Part shown: positions 8,267-16,410 of the stretch, in pieces
Numbering within the stretch: position 1 is the first letter of the stretch
How the letters are laid out: each line of letters opens with the position of its first letter
Assembly (NCBI GenBank): GCA_002342035.1
Contig: DDPE01000036.1
Coordinates: 4,825 to 68,824, forward strand
Length of the DNA stretch: 64,000 bases
Direction of reading: 5' to 3'
Source of the DNA: Asticcacaulis sp. UBA2476
GTDB taxonomy: Bacteria; Pseudomonadota; Alphaproteobacteria; Caulobacterales; Caulobacteraceae
Notes under the pieces: generated by a model
What the model was told of the DNA's origin: nothing
Seen by the model: the letters and a program-made list of their open reading frames with translations, nothing else
Database searches by the model: none
Made by a program: the position numbers and the translations under genes

Positions 8267-9196
8267 TTACTTTTTAGCTGAAGCTTGATCATTGGTCAGG
8301 GACTTCACCAGTTCGGTAACCCCACCTACGGTCCCGGCCAGACTGGACAGCTCGGTCGGCAGGATGATGGTCTTAGTGTTCGGGGACATTGCAAACTTGC
8401 CGAACGCCTCAACGTACTTTTGCGCAATGAAATAGTTGATAGCATTAACATCACCCTTAGCGATCGCTTCCGACACCATTTCCGTCGCCTTGGCTTCCGC
8501 TTCAGCGGCACGCTCACGGGCTTCGGCGTCGCGATAGGCCGCTTCCCGCCGCCCCTCGGCCTCAAGCACCGTTGCCTGCTTATTGCCCTCAGCGCGGGTG
8601 ATAGCAGCCTGTTTGTCACCATCCGCTTCAATGATCTGGGCACGGCGCTCACGTTCAGCTTTCATCTGGCGGGCCATCGAATCTGTGATATCAAGAGGCG
8701 GTTTCAAATCTTTGATTTCAATGCGATTTACTTTTACACCCCACGGGCTGGTCGCCTGATCAATTACGGTCAGAAGACGCGAATTTATGGAATCACGCTG
8801 AGACAGTACCTCATCCAGTTCCATGCCACCTACCACGGTCCGCAAGTTCGTCATGGCCAATTGTGTGACCGCATTATCAAGGTTATCGACGCGGTACGCC
8901 GCAGCCGCCGCATCCATCACCTGCGTAAAGACGATGCCATCGACCTTAACCACCACGTTGTCCTTAGTGATCACCTCCTGTTGGGGCACATCGACCACGC
9001 GCTCCATCATATTGACCCGCCGGCCAATGCTTTCAACGAAGGGCGTCAGGAAGGAAATGCCGGGCTTCAAGGTGCGGGTATAGCGGCCAAAACGCTCAAC
9101 CGTAAACTCGCGCCCCTGCGGCACGATCTTGATGATGCTGAAGGCGATGACGATCGCCAGAATAAGGATGACTGCGGAAAATGCACTTACGAACAT
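8267..9196 (-). CDS. qmcA: SPFH/Band 7 domain protein (QmcA/paraslipin type)
   Basis: A 309-residue membrane-anchored scaffold protein. One N-terminal transmembrane segment (about 2-25) leads to IVPQGREFTVERFGRYTRTL, typical of paraslipins. The Band 7 domain follows, to about residue 190. An Ala/Glu/Arg-rich coiled coil then covers roughly residues 180-245. The family forms large ring assemblies linked to membrane quality control and FtsH-type proteases. It is translationally close to nfeD. The opposite strand also carries a long open frame here, which is only a codon-bias shadow. Confidence 0.93.
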   Translation of the reverse strand: MFVSAFSAVILILAIVIAFSIIKIVPQGREFTVERFGRYTRTLKPGISFLTPFVESIGRRVNMMERVVDVPQQEVITKDNVVVKVDGIVFTQVMDAAAAAYRVDNLDNAVTQLAMTNLRTVVGGMELDEVLSQRDSINSRLLTVIDQATSPWGVKVNRIEIKDLKPPLDITDSMARQMKAERERRAQIIEADGDKQAAITRAEGNKQATVLEAEGRREAAYRDAEARERAAEAEAKATEMVSEAIAKGDVNAINYFIAQKYVEAFGKFAMSPNTKTIILPTELSSLAGTVGGVTELVKSLTNDQASAKK

Positions 9197-9261
9197 TCAG
9201 GGGTTCCCTCTTGCCTTGTTTTGCCGCCTCAACTCTACCCTAAATCACACAATTTCAAAGC

Positions 9262-9705
9262 CTAATCGGTCTGCCGAGCCCCCATCAGTGCATGCGATTT
9301 CAGCAGCACATCCTTAAGGTCATCTTCAACGACCAAATTCAATGCCGCCTCAAGGGTCACAAAACATGCCTGATCCGCATCGTCACCGGCCACAGGCTCT
9401 CCAGCCAGCCAGCGCGCCAGATAATCAATAAGCACATAGTGAAACCCATCCTGGCACGCCTCGGAGGGCGGTTCCATAATCTCATAAACTTCGATCAAGG
9501 GGCCAAGTTCAGCCTCAATGCCGGTTTCCTCACGCAATTCCCGCAACGCGGTTTGAGAGATCGGCTCAAACCGATCCATCTTGCCACCGGGGATCGACCA
9601 TTGGCCTTGGCGAGGAGCTCGCCCGCGACGGATCAGCAAGACCTCATCACCTCGCCAGCATACAACGCCTATCGCCGGTATCGGATAGTGAATTTTGACT
9701 TGCAC
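9262..9705 (-). CDS. Nudix hydrolase
   Basis: A 147-residue single-domain Nudix enzyme that hydrolyses a nucleoside diphosphate linked to another group. The Nudix box is complete (GGKMDRFEP, then ALRELREETGI) at about residues 40-63, with all metal-binding glutamates present. The N-terminus (IGVVCWRGDEVLLIRRGRAP) resembles ADP-ribose pyrophosphatase and MutT-like members. The substrate cannot be told. It is divergent from the FAD dehydrogenase gene. Confidence 0.9.
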   Translation of the reverse strand: MQVKIHYPIPAIGVVCWRGDEVLLIRRGRAPRQGQWSIPGGKMDRFEPISQTALRELREETGIEAELGPLIEVYEIMEPPSEACQDGFHYVLIDYLARWLAGEPVAGDDADQACFVTLEAALNLVVEDDLKDVLLKSHALMGARQTD

Positions 9706-9782
9706 TTACAGATTCTCCGTATAAACCCCAACCCTTATAAGCCAAACACTTACAACAGCGCTGCTTTTAGGGATACCTTGCC

Positions 9783-11216
9783 ATGACCGCTGCCGCCCAA
9801 TTTGCTGAATGTCCACCGGTTGCACCCGAAATTCTGGCAGAGATCAAGTCCGTACTGGGCGAAGGTGGCTATAGTGAAGACTCTTTACGCGTCGAAGCCA
9901 AATTGACTGAATGGCGCGGCAAGTGGAAGGGACATACCCCCCTTCTCGTTTTGCCGAAAACGACAGAGGAACTCTCTAAAGTCGTCAGGATTTGCTATGA
10001 GCATGGCGTGGCCATTACCCCGCAAGGCGGCAATACTGGGCTGGTCGGCGGTCAGATTCCATTTGGCGAAATTCTGGTGTCGCTGGAGCGCATGCGCACC
10101 GTCCGTGATGTCGCGCCAACCGATGACACTATGGTGCTGGAGGCTGGCATCACCCTGTTGGAAGCACAACAGATAGCTGAGAAAGCCGGACGTCACTTCC
10201 CGTTATCTCTGGCGGCTGAGGGTACGGCCACGATCGGCGGCGTCATCAGCACCAATGCGGGCGGCACAGCCGTTCTGCGCTACGGCGTGACCCGCGATCT
10301 GGTGTCCGGTCTTGAGGTGGTTTTGCCCAATGGTGATATTTTCCGTGGCCTCAAGCGCCTGCGCAAAGACAATACCGGCTACGACCTAAAGCAGATGTTC
10401 ATCGGCGCCGAAGGCACATTGGGTATCATCACGGCGGCGTCGCTAAAGCTGTTTCCGGTTATGAATTCGCGTTCGGTGGCTATTGTCGGGTTTGAAACCT
10501 CACAAAAAGCCATTGATCTTCTGGCCCGCGCCAAACAGGAAACGGGCGGTCAGGTCGAAGCGTTTGAACTGATGGGCCGCTACGGCCTGTCGCTGGTGCT
10601 CAAGAACATCCCAGACACCCGCGAACCGCTTGAGGGTGTGTATCCGTGGTATGCCCTGATCGAGGTGGCATCCGGCGATCCTGAAGGAGCCGAAACCTCA
10701 ATGGAGCGCCTGCTGGGGGCAGCATTTGAGGAAGAACTTATCCTTGATGCCGCTATTGCGCAAAATGATACTCAGGCGGCGGCGTTCTGGCGTCTGCGCG
10801 AAGAACACTCGGCTGCCGAAAAGGTAGAGGGTGCGGCCTGGAAACATGACATTTCCGTACCGTTGTCACGCATGGCCGAATATATGGAAGAAGGCGCCAA
10901 GGCGATCGAAGCCTTTCTGCCCGGCGCCCGACTGGTGGCGTTCGGCCACGTTGGCGATGGCAATGTTCACTTTAACGTCATAGTCCCGGAAGATATGGAC
11001 GCCAAAGCCTTCAATGACTTACGTGACGAAGGTTCCAAAGTGGTTCATGATCTGGTGCACCAGTATGAAGGCTCAATTTCGGCTGAGCATGGTCTTGGCC
11101 GCATGAAAACTCAGGAAGCACTTTTATACAAAGATCCTACCGCCGTTGCCGTCATGCGCGCGGTACGTCTGGCGCTCGACCCTAAGCGGATCATGAACCC
11201 GCATGTACTGTTTTAA
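9783..11216 (+). CDS. FAD-binding 2-hydroxyacid dehydrogenase (GlcD/D2HGDH family)
   Basis: A 477-residue flavoprotein that probably oxidises a D-2-hydroxyacid such as D-lactate or D-2-hydroxyglutarate. The N-terminal PCMH-type FAD domain contains TPQGGNTGLVGGQ (about residues 80-92) and a G-rich stretch with STNAGGTAVLRYG. The C-terminal cap domain has GHVGDGNVHFNV and ends SAEHGLGRMK and DPKRIMNPHVLF. The length and the absence of an iron-sulfur region fit the mitochondrial D2HGDH-like group. A degenerate second copy of its last nine codons lies about 80 bases downstream. Confidence 0.9.
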   Translation: MTAAAQFAECPPVAPEILAEIKSVLGEGGYSEDSLRVEAKLTEWRGKWKGHTPLLVLPKTTEELSKVVRICYEHGVAITPQGGNTGLVGGQIPFGEILVSLERMRTVRDVAPTDDTMVLEAGITLLEAQQIAEKAGRHFPLSLAAEGTATIGGVISTNAGGTAVLRYGVTRDLVSGLEVVLPNGDIFRGLKRLRKDNTGYDLKQMFIGAEGTLGIITAASLKLFPVMNSRSVAIVGFETSQKAIDLLARAKQETGGQVEAFELMGRYGLSLVLKNIPDTREPLEGVYPWYALIEVASGDPEGAETSMERLLGAAFEEELILDAAIAQNDTQAAAFWRLREEHSAAEKVEGAAWKHDISVPLSRMAEYMEEGAKAIEAFLPGARLVAFGHVGDGNVHFNVIVPEDMDAKAFNDLRDEGSKVVHDLVHQYEGSISAEHGLGRMKTQEALLYKDPTAVAVMRAVRLALDPKRIMNPHVLF

Positions 11217-11272
11217 TTCTGAAATGCGCTTTATTTTAGCGCGCTAACGCTTCGCTTTTTGAGCGCGGGCTT

Positions 11273-11299
11273 ATCATGAATCCGCACGTCTTGTTCTGA
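11273..11299 (+). pseudogene. Relic copy of the preceding gene's C-terminal tail
   Basis: The nine codons plus stop at 11190-11216 (IMNPHVLF*, counted from ATC) recur here as IMNPHVLF*. Six positions differ, all synonymous or a change of stop codon (AAC/AAT, CAT/CAC, GTA/GTC, CTG/TTG, TTT/TTC, TAA/TGA). The purely silent divergence suggests the copy was once translated. It would then be the surviving end of a tandem paralogue otherwise lost. The 56 bases between the copies are not alignable by eye. Confidence 0.55.
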
Positions 11300-12103
11300 T
11301 CAGCCTTCAATCAGCAAGGCGCTATCGCTGAAAACCTTATCGACCAGTTGCGCAAGATCAATCGGTCGGAAAGGTTTAGTCAGAGATGCATTAGCCCCGT
11401 TATTCACCGCCTGCTTTAGCGCACTGGCCTTCTCATGTTTTTGAGCCGAATCGACAGAATCCTCACCGGACATGGCGATAATTCGCGCTTGCGGCCAGGT
11501 GTCGTGAATAACCGAAATGCCTTCGATGCCGCCCATGCCGGGCATAAAAATATCGGTGATAATCATGTCAACATGGGCAATATCAATGCGCACAAACGCC
11601 TCTTCGACCGTTTGCGCTTCCGAAATCTGATAGCCTTCTTTCGACAGGGTTGATGCTACCAACTTACGCGTCGTGCCGGAGTCATCGATCACCAGAATAT
11701 GCCGCGACCTTTGGGGCGCATTGCGTAAAATATTGACCTTGTCGATGATGGCTTTGATGTCAGGAATTGCGAACGGCTTACCGATAACAAAGTCAGCTTG
11801 AGCCCGTCTGGCCATATTGAGGGTCGCCTTCAGAACCTGACCACCTGCGCCGCCAGCGCTCATGACAGCGATCGGTACACCGGCACTGAGTTTGCGAAAA
11901 TCCGGCATCAGCATGAGGGTATTTTCGGTGCCGATATAAACGTCCAGCAGCATCAGATCGACCGTTCTTTGCCTTAGCGCCTCAAAAACGGCGTCATGGT
12001 CAAAGCACAACAGCGTCGACCACCCCAGTTTTTCCATCATTTTGGAAATCAATTGCGCCTGCGTGCGGCTATCTTCGAGCACAAGGACCGTACCGGCTGA
12101 CAT
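11300..12103 (-). CDS. Double-receiver response regulator (copy A)
   Basis: Two CheY-like receiver domains in tandem and no output domain. The start at 12103 is chosen because its N-terminus matches the neighbouring paralogue; an in-frame ATG at 12133 would add ten residues. Receiver 1 has LED (10-11), phospho-acceptor Asp54 in LLDVY, an MSAGG switch and GKPF. Receiver 2 (from about 135) has VIDDS, ITDIFMPGMGG with the acceptor Asp, IAMSG and LTKPF. All key residues are present in both. It probably works by protein contact or in a phosphorelay. No kinase is adjacent. Confidence 0.85.
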   Translation of the reverse strand: MSAGTVLVLEDSRTQAQLISKMMEKLGWSTLLCFDHDAVFEALRQRTVDLMLLDVYIGTENTLMLMPDFRKLSAGVPIAVMSAGGAGGQVLKATLNMARRAQADFVIGKPFAIPDIKAIIDKVNILRNAPQRSRHILVIDDSGTTRKLVASTLSKEGYQISEAQTVEEAFVRIDIAHVDMIITDIFMPGMGGIEGISVIHDTWPQARIIAMSGEDSVDSAQKHEKASALKQAVNNGANASLTKPFRPIDLAQLVDKVFSDSALLIEG

Positions 12104-12201
12104 CACGCAACACTCACACAAAACAGAGGGCATGGATGCCCAGTGTCCTTAAACTACATCAACAGGCTTAGCTTGAAGTTAATCCAAATGCCTAGCAGGC
12201 T

Positions 12202-12990
12202 TTAAGCCGCTAAAAACTTTTCAGATAAAACGGCATCAACCAACATCGTCAAATCTGACGCGGTAAACGGCTTAGGCAACTGCGCCGTTGCCCCAATTTT
12301 GCGGGCCGCTGATAAAGCTTTCATGCAGTCAAGCTGTTCAAGTTCAGCGCCTGCCGACATGGCGATAACGTGAACTTCAGGCCATTGGCTGCGGATGATG
12401 TTGATCCCTTCCAGCCCGCCCATGCCCGGCATGAAGATGTCCGTTATCACCACATCAACGTGGGCGATATCAACGCGTTCGAGTGCCTCTTCCATAGATG
12501 CTGCCTCACTGACGCGGTAACCTTTGTCATCAAGCGCTGCGGTCACCAGCTTTCGGACAACACGGCAGTCGTCTATGACCAGCATATGACGCCTGCGTAA
12601 GGGGGTCGCCTGAATAAGCTTGGTCTGAGTAAGGATATTCGCGATGGCTTGTGGCGTGAACGGCTTGGCCAGCACAAAATCGGCCTTTGCCTGACGCGCC
12701 ATAGCCAGAGTTTCCTCAAGCACAGCCCCACCCGCACCGCCCGATGTCATAATCGCCACCGGCACATCAGGCGCTCGATCTCTCAGGTTAGGCATATATT
12801 TCAAAGTATTGCCGTCGCTGACATAGACATCCAGCAGCATTAGATCGACCTTGAAATCCCGTATCATGGAATAGGCCGTCTTCAGGTCATGGCTTACAAG
12901 GGTTAAGCACCCTAATCCCTCAAGTATGCGGGAAATCAACTGAGCCTGTACGCGACTATCTTCTAAAATCAGTACCGTCCCCAGAGACAT
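12202..12990 (-). CDS. Double-receiver response regulator (copy B)
   Basis: A 262-residue paralogue of the next gene downstream, with the same two-receiver layout. Receiver 1 has ILEDS, LLDVYVSDGNTLKYMP and LAKPF. Receiver 2 has VIDDC, RVDIAHVDVVITDIFMPGMGG, AMSAG and LPKPF. The two genes clearly arose by tandem duplication: long blocks such as DIAHVD..ITDIFMPGMGG are nearly identical. They are separated by about 98 bases and transcribed the same way. The presence of both acceptor aspartates suggests each domain can be phosphorylated. Confidence 0.86.
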   Translation of the reverse strand: MSLGTVLILEDSRVQAQLISRILEGLGCLTLVSHDLKTAYSMIRDFKVDLMLLDVYVSDGNTLKYMPNLRDRAPDVPVAIMTSGGAGGAVLEETLAMARQAKADFVLAKPFTPQAIANILTQTKLIQATPLRRRHMLVIDDCRVVRKLVTAALDDKGYRVSEAASMEEALERVDIAHVDVVITDIFMPGMGGLEGINIIRSQWPEVHVIAMSAGAELEQLDCMKALSAARKIGATAQLPKPFTASDLTMLVDAVLSEKFLAA

Positions 12991-13186
12991 GTGTAAAAGC
13001 TCCCCGTGCGCAGCTTGAAAAAGCTACGCTTTATCTGTGTGTATATGATTAATACGCCAAAACTACGCAGACAGGGCGCCAAACTCAGGGTGGCCAGCTC
13101 AGGGCGGCAAAATAAAGCCCGGAAAATACGGTCTGCGTTTAAAAACTAAGATGACGCATTAGGTCAAATCAGTATAAAAAGTGTTC

Positions 13187-13960
13187 ATGCTCATACTGTT
13201 ATCCCCAGCCAAATCGCTCAATACATCCCCTGTAGCCGATTGGGTTAAACCCACCTCACCGAGATTTTCCGCTCATACCAAAGATCTTCTGGCCGTTATG
13301 AAAACTAAAAGTCCGGATGATTTGCGCGGATTAATGGACATATCGGATGATCTGGCGGAGTTAAATTACCGCCGCTATCAGAGGTTTACGCGTCAGGAGG
13401 TACTGCCTGCCGCCATGATATTTGATGGCGACGTCTACGATGGTCTCAAGGCGCGCGAACTTAATCAGACCGACCTGATATGGATGCAGGATCATGTTCG
13501 CATATTATCCGGTCTTTATGGCGTACTGAGACCGCTTGATCAGATGCGTCCCTATCGCCTCGAAATGGGGACATCCCTGCCGACAGATAAGGGTAAATCT
13601 CTGTATGCCTACTGGGGCGATGATATTGCCAACGCACTTCTTAAGGATGCCAGGGCCGTAAAGGCGGACACGATACTTAATCTGGCAAGTCAGGAGTATG
13701 CTAAGGCCGCGCTTACCAAGGCGATGAAGCTTACGGTTATCAATACGCGTTTTCTGGATGAAAAAGATGGCAAGGCGCGCATCGTGTCATTCTTCGCCAA
13801 ACGCGCACGCGGTTTGATGGCGCGTTACGTTATCGACAATCGCATCGAAGACATCGAACAGGTCAAGGCTTTCGATATCGATGGCTACAGGTTTCAGGCC
13901 GATCAATCGACACCAGCGGAGTGGGTGTTTTCACGCCCGCAACCGCCACTGAAGTCCTAA
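13187..13960 (+). CDS. yaaA: YaaA family peroxide-stress protein (UPF0246)
   Basis: A 257-residue cytoplasmic protein of the YaaA/DUF328 family, which in E. coli limits intracellular iron during peroxide stress. I start it at the ATG at 13187 (MLILLSPAKSLN), the family's conserved N-terminus, rather than at the in-frame GTG six bases earlier. Conserved stretches include FDGDVYDGL, LSGLYGVLRPLD, NLASQEY and ARGLMARY. Its 3' end overlaps the convergent tsaC gene by four bases. Confidence 0.93.
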   Translation: MLILLSPAKSLNTSPVADWVKPTSPRFSAHTKDLLAVMKTKSPDDLRGLMDISDDLAELNYRRYQRFTRQEVLPAAMIFDGDVYDGLKARELNQTDLIWMQDHVRILSGLYGVLRPLDQMRPYRLEMGTSLPTDKGKSLYAYWGDDIANALLKDARAVKADTILNLASQEYAKAALTKAMKLTVINTRFLDEKDGKARIVSFFAKRARGLMARYVIDNRIEDIEQVKAFDIDGYRFQADQSTPAEWVFSRPQPPLKS

Positions 13961-14874
13961 CCAATAAACCCGGATGCGCGCTTCAACCGATCATTAATAG
14001 CTTCACCGAGTCCGTGATCCGGGATGGGGGCGACGCAAATTTTAGAGGGATTAAGTTTGTCTGCATCCCTTAATGATTTAAAAAGGTTAGATGCCGCTTC
14101 TGATAGATCAGATGAAGCGCTAAGTTGGAACACCGGGCCAGTATAACTGGTCGGACCAAATGCCAGATACGCGCAGCCCGGTTCGGGAAGAGTGACGTTA
14201 ATCTCAACCTTAGCATCAGGGGCGTAATGCAGGGTTAGACGTCCGGGGGAGCGGTGCCCATCATGATCATCGCCTTCCAGAGGCCCAATAACCGATTCTA
14301 TTTGCTGGCGCGTCACGGCGCCGGCCCGCAGATAACGAACACCGTCCATCAGACTGACAACCGTGGATTCCAAGCCAATCTGGCAATCACCGCCGTCGAT
14401 CGCCGCCGCCACATAAGCGCCGGTTTCCTCAACGGCATCACGGAACCGGGTTGGGCTAGGCCGACCAGAGCGATTGGCAGAGGGTGCCACCACGCCACCA
14501 CCAAAGGCCTGCAATATCTCAAGAGCCAGAGGATGGCTGGGCACCCGTACCGCCACGCTATCCAGACCAGCCCGCGCCAGATCACTGACCTGACCATTAT
14601 CTCTGGCGGGCAAAACGAGCGTCAGGGGGCCTGGCCAAAACACCCCAGCCAACGCGCGCGCGCGGTCGTCAAAGTAAGCAAGGCTTTCGGCTATCGCCAG
14701 ATCAGCGACATGAACAATCAGAGGATTGAAATGCGGACGGCCTTTTGCAGAATATACCTTGGCAACGGCCGCCGCATCCCCCGCACTTGCCCCAAGACCA
14801 TAAACGGTTTCGGTCGGCAAAAAGATGAGATTTCCGGCATTTAGGGCGGTCACGGCGTCGCGAACAGAAGTCAT
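13957..14874 (-). CDS. tsaC: Threonylcarbamoyl-AMP synthase (Sua5/TsaC)
   Basis: Makes L-threonylcarbamoyl-AMP from threonine, bicarbonate and ATP, the first step of the t6A37 modification of ANN-decoding tRNAs. At 305 residues it is the long Sua5 form. The YrdC catalytic domain (1-200) has PTETVYGLG, KGRPHFNPL and SANRSGRPSPT. A linker and a C-terminal Sua5 domain follow. It lies close to the cytochrome b561-YceI gene, but no functional link is evident. Confidence 0.93.
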   Translation of the reverse strand: MTSVRDAVTALNAGNLIFLPTETVYGLGASAGDAAAVAKVYSAKGRPHFNPLIVHVADLAIAESLAYFDDRARALAGVFWPGPLTLVLPARDNGQVSDLARAGLDSVAVRVPSHPLALEILQAFGGGVVAPSANRSGRPSPTRFRDAVEETGAYVAAAIDGGDCQIGLESTVVSLMDGVRYLRAGAVTRQQIESVIGPLEGDDHDGHRSPGRLTLHYAPDAKVEINVTLPEPGCAYLAFGPTSYTGPVFQLSASSDLSEAASNLFKSLRDADKLNPSKICVAPIPDHGLGEAINDRLKRASGFIG

Positions 14875-14910
14875 AGCGTGCCCATACCAAACCGCCCTGA
14901 TGGCCTCAAC

Positions 14911-16194
14911 CTATTTAACGGCAGACGCACTCAAAGTGAAGTCCAGTTTCACGTCTGCAGGGATCTGATCGGTGGATGCCCAGTCTCCGGACCCCACGCC
15001 AAAACCAAGCCTGTCCAAATCAGCCTGTGCTGTGACATTGGCCACTTTCTTTCCGCCAGATTCACTGATTTTAAGATTAAATGGCAGGTCAAAGGGCTTT
15101 GTCTGCCCATGCAGGGTTAACTTACCCTTGGCCACGAAGCGTGTTTCAGAAATTTTTGAGAACGATTTGGCTTCGAATGTCGCCTTTGGGTGGTTGGCGA
15201 CATTGAAAAATGAATCGCTTTTAAGCGTGTTGTCGCGCTCAGTATCATCTGTACTCACAGAGTTCAGGTTGATGACGACCTTGATCGAAGACGTATCAAG
15301 TGCGACCGGATCGAAACGAATGTCAGCGCTGTAGTCGCTGAAACGTCCACGGATATTGGCCCCCTGAAATGACGTTACAAAATCGAGACGGGTTTTGGCC
15401 TTATCTACCGTCCATTTTGTAACTGCGGGTGCCGTCACCGACAGGCTTGACACTTCTGAGGCCGCGACAGCGCTCACCATTTCCGAAGCTTCAGAACTTG
15501 AGGCAATGCCTTCAACAGGCGCGACATCAGCCGTAACCGCCTCAGACGTCGGAGGCGTCTCAGGTTTAGCGCCGCCAAATATCAGCGCCCCCGATATAAT
15601 TGCGATCCCCACCGTAGCCGCCGGTATAATCCAGCGCCAATTCAACAGCGGCTTCGGCGTCAGTCCCGGAACCATCCGGGTGATGGTATTATCCTTATCG
15701 ATGACATGATGTTTAAGGGCAGCCCCTATGTGCAAAGGTATCAACACATAGGTGATCAGTTTGGCCAGAATACCATGCGCCGCTTCCCACGCATCATGAG
15801 CTTGCTCAGATGCCGGCACCGGTAAATGCGGCCACGGCATAATGCCATAAAGCACAGTTTTGATGGCCATCGGGCTTGCAGATACCATGGCCCAACCCGT
15901 CAGCGGCAAACCAATCATGGCAACATAAAATCCCCAATGGACAGCTTTTGCGGCCGCCATCTGCCATTTCGGGCCATCGACTTCTGGCGGGGCCTTATAG
16001 GCAAAACGTAGTCCCAGCCTGATAAAGCTCAGAAAAAGTATGGTTATGCCGATAGATTTATGAAGTTGAAAGCGGGCAAAGCGCCCCGCATCTTCATCCT
16101 CAAGCCGCCAACCCAGAATGATCATAAAGATAATCAAGCCCGCAATCAGCCAGTGAAGCCAGCGGCTGTAACGATTATAGGTTTCAACAGGCAT
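14911..16194 (-). CDS. Cytochrome b561 - YceI domain fusion protein
   Basis: A 427-residue two-part protein. Residues 1-175 form a four-helix cytochrome b561 with the expected histidines (RWLHWLIAG, FQLHKSIGI, AHGILAKLITYVLIPLHIGAALKHH), binding two b hemes. After another membrane helix (about 190-212) comes an Ala/Ser/Glu-rich linker to about 265. The C-terminal YceI beta-barrel follows (TKWTVDKAKTRLDF, FSDYSADIRFDP, VNLNSVSTDDTERD). YceI proteins bind isoprenoid lipids in the periplasm. The start at 16194 is preferred because GAGG precedes it; ATGs at 16200 and 16206 are also in frame. A possible role is ubiquinone-linked electron transfer. Confidence 0.85.
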   Translation of the reverse strand: MPVETYNRYSRWLHWLIAGLIIFMIILGWRLEDEDAGRFARFQLHKSIGITILFLSFIRLGLRFAYKAPPEVDGPKWQMAAAKAVHWGFYVAMIGLPLTGWAMVSASPMAIKTVLYGIMPWPHLPVPASEQAHDAWEAAHGILAKLITYVLIPLHIGAALKHHVIDKDNTITRMVPGLTPKPLLNWRWIIPAATVGIAIISGALIFGGAKPETPPTSEAVTADVAPVEGIASSSEASEMVSAVAASEVSSLSVTAPAVTKWTVDKAKTRLDFVTSFQGANIRGRFSDYSADIRFDPVALDTSSIKVVINLNSVSTDDTERDNTLKSDSFFNVANHPKATFEAKSFSKISETRFVAKGKLTLHGQTKPFDLPFNLKISESGGKKVANVTAQADLDRLGFGVGSGDWASTDQIPADVKLDFTLSASAVK

Positions 16195-16261
16195 GGTCAT
16201 CCTCATTGGCAGGGCGCTTAGTGAAGCTCATATTGAACAATGAGGCCCATAAATCAAGACC

Positions 16262-16288
16262 AATATGTAATTATATATGTTACATATT
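16262..16288. promoter_or_regulatory. Perfect palindromic operator between divergent genes
   Basis: AATATGTAA (16262-16270) and TTACATATT (16280-16288) are exact 9-base inverted repeats around a 9-base AT spacer. The site lies in the 216-base gap between the b561-YceI gene and the acyl-CoA dehydrogenase. Size and symmetry fit a dimeric repressor or activator (TetR, MarR or LysR style). No regulator gene is nearby, so the binding protein is unknown. Confidence 0.6.
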
Positions 16289-16410
16289 AAGGTGACGCGA
16301 ACGTAAACTTATCTTGATCTTTTTATTATGTGGCTCATACTACGGATGAGGTCAGATCTAAGCGTTGGTCAAGACGCACCTGAGACCCGCCACATCCGAG
16401 GAAGCCCAAA

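Noticed and set aside
8285..9265. Long (326-codon) plus-strand open frame
   Set aside because: It is exactly antisense to the SPFH gene and lacks any recognisable motif; a codon-bias shadow.
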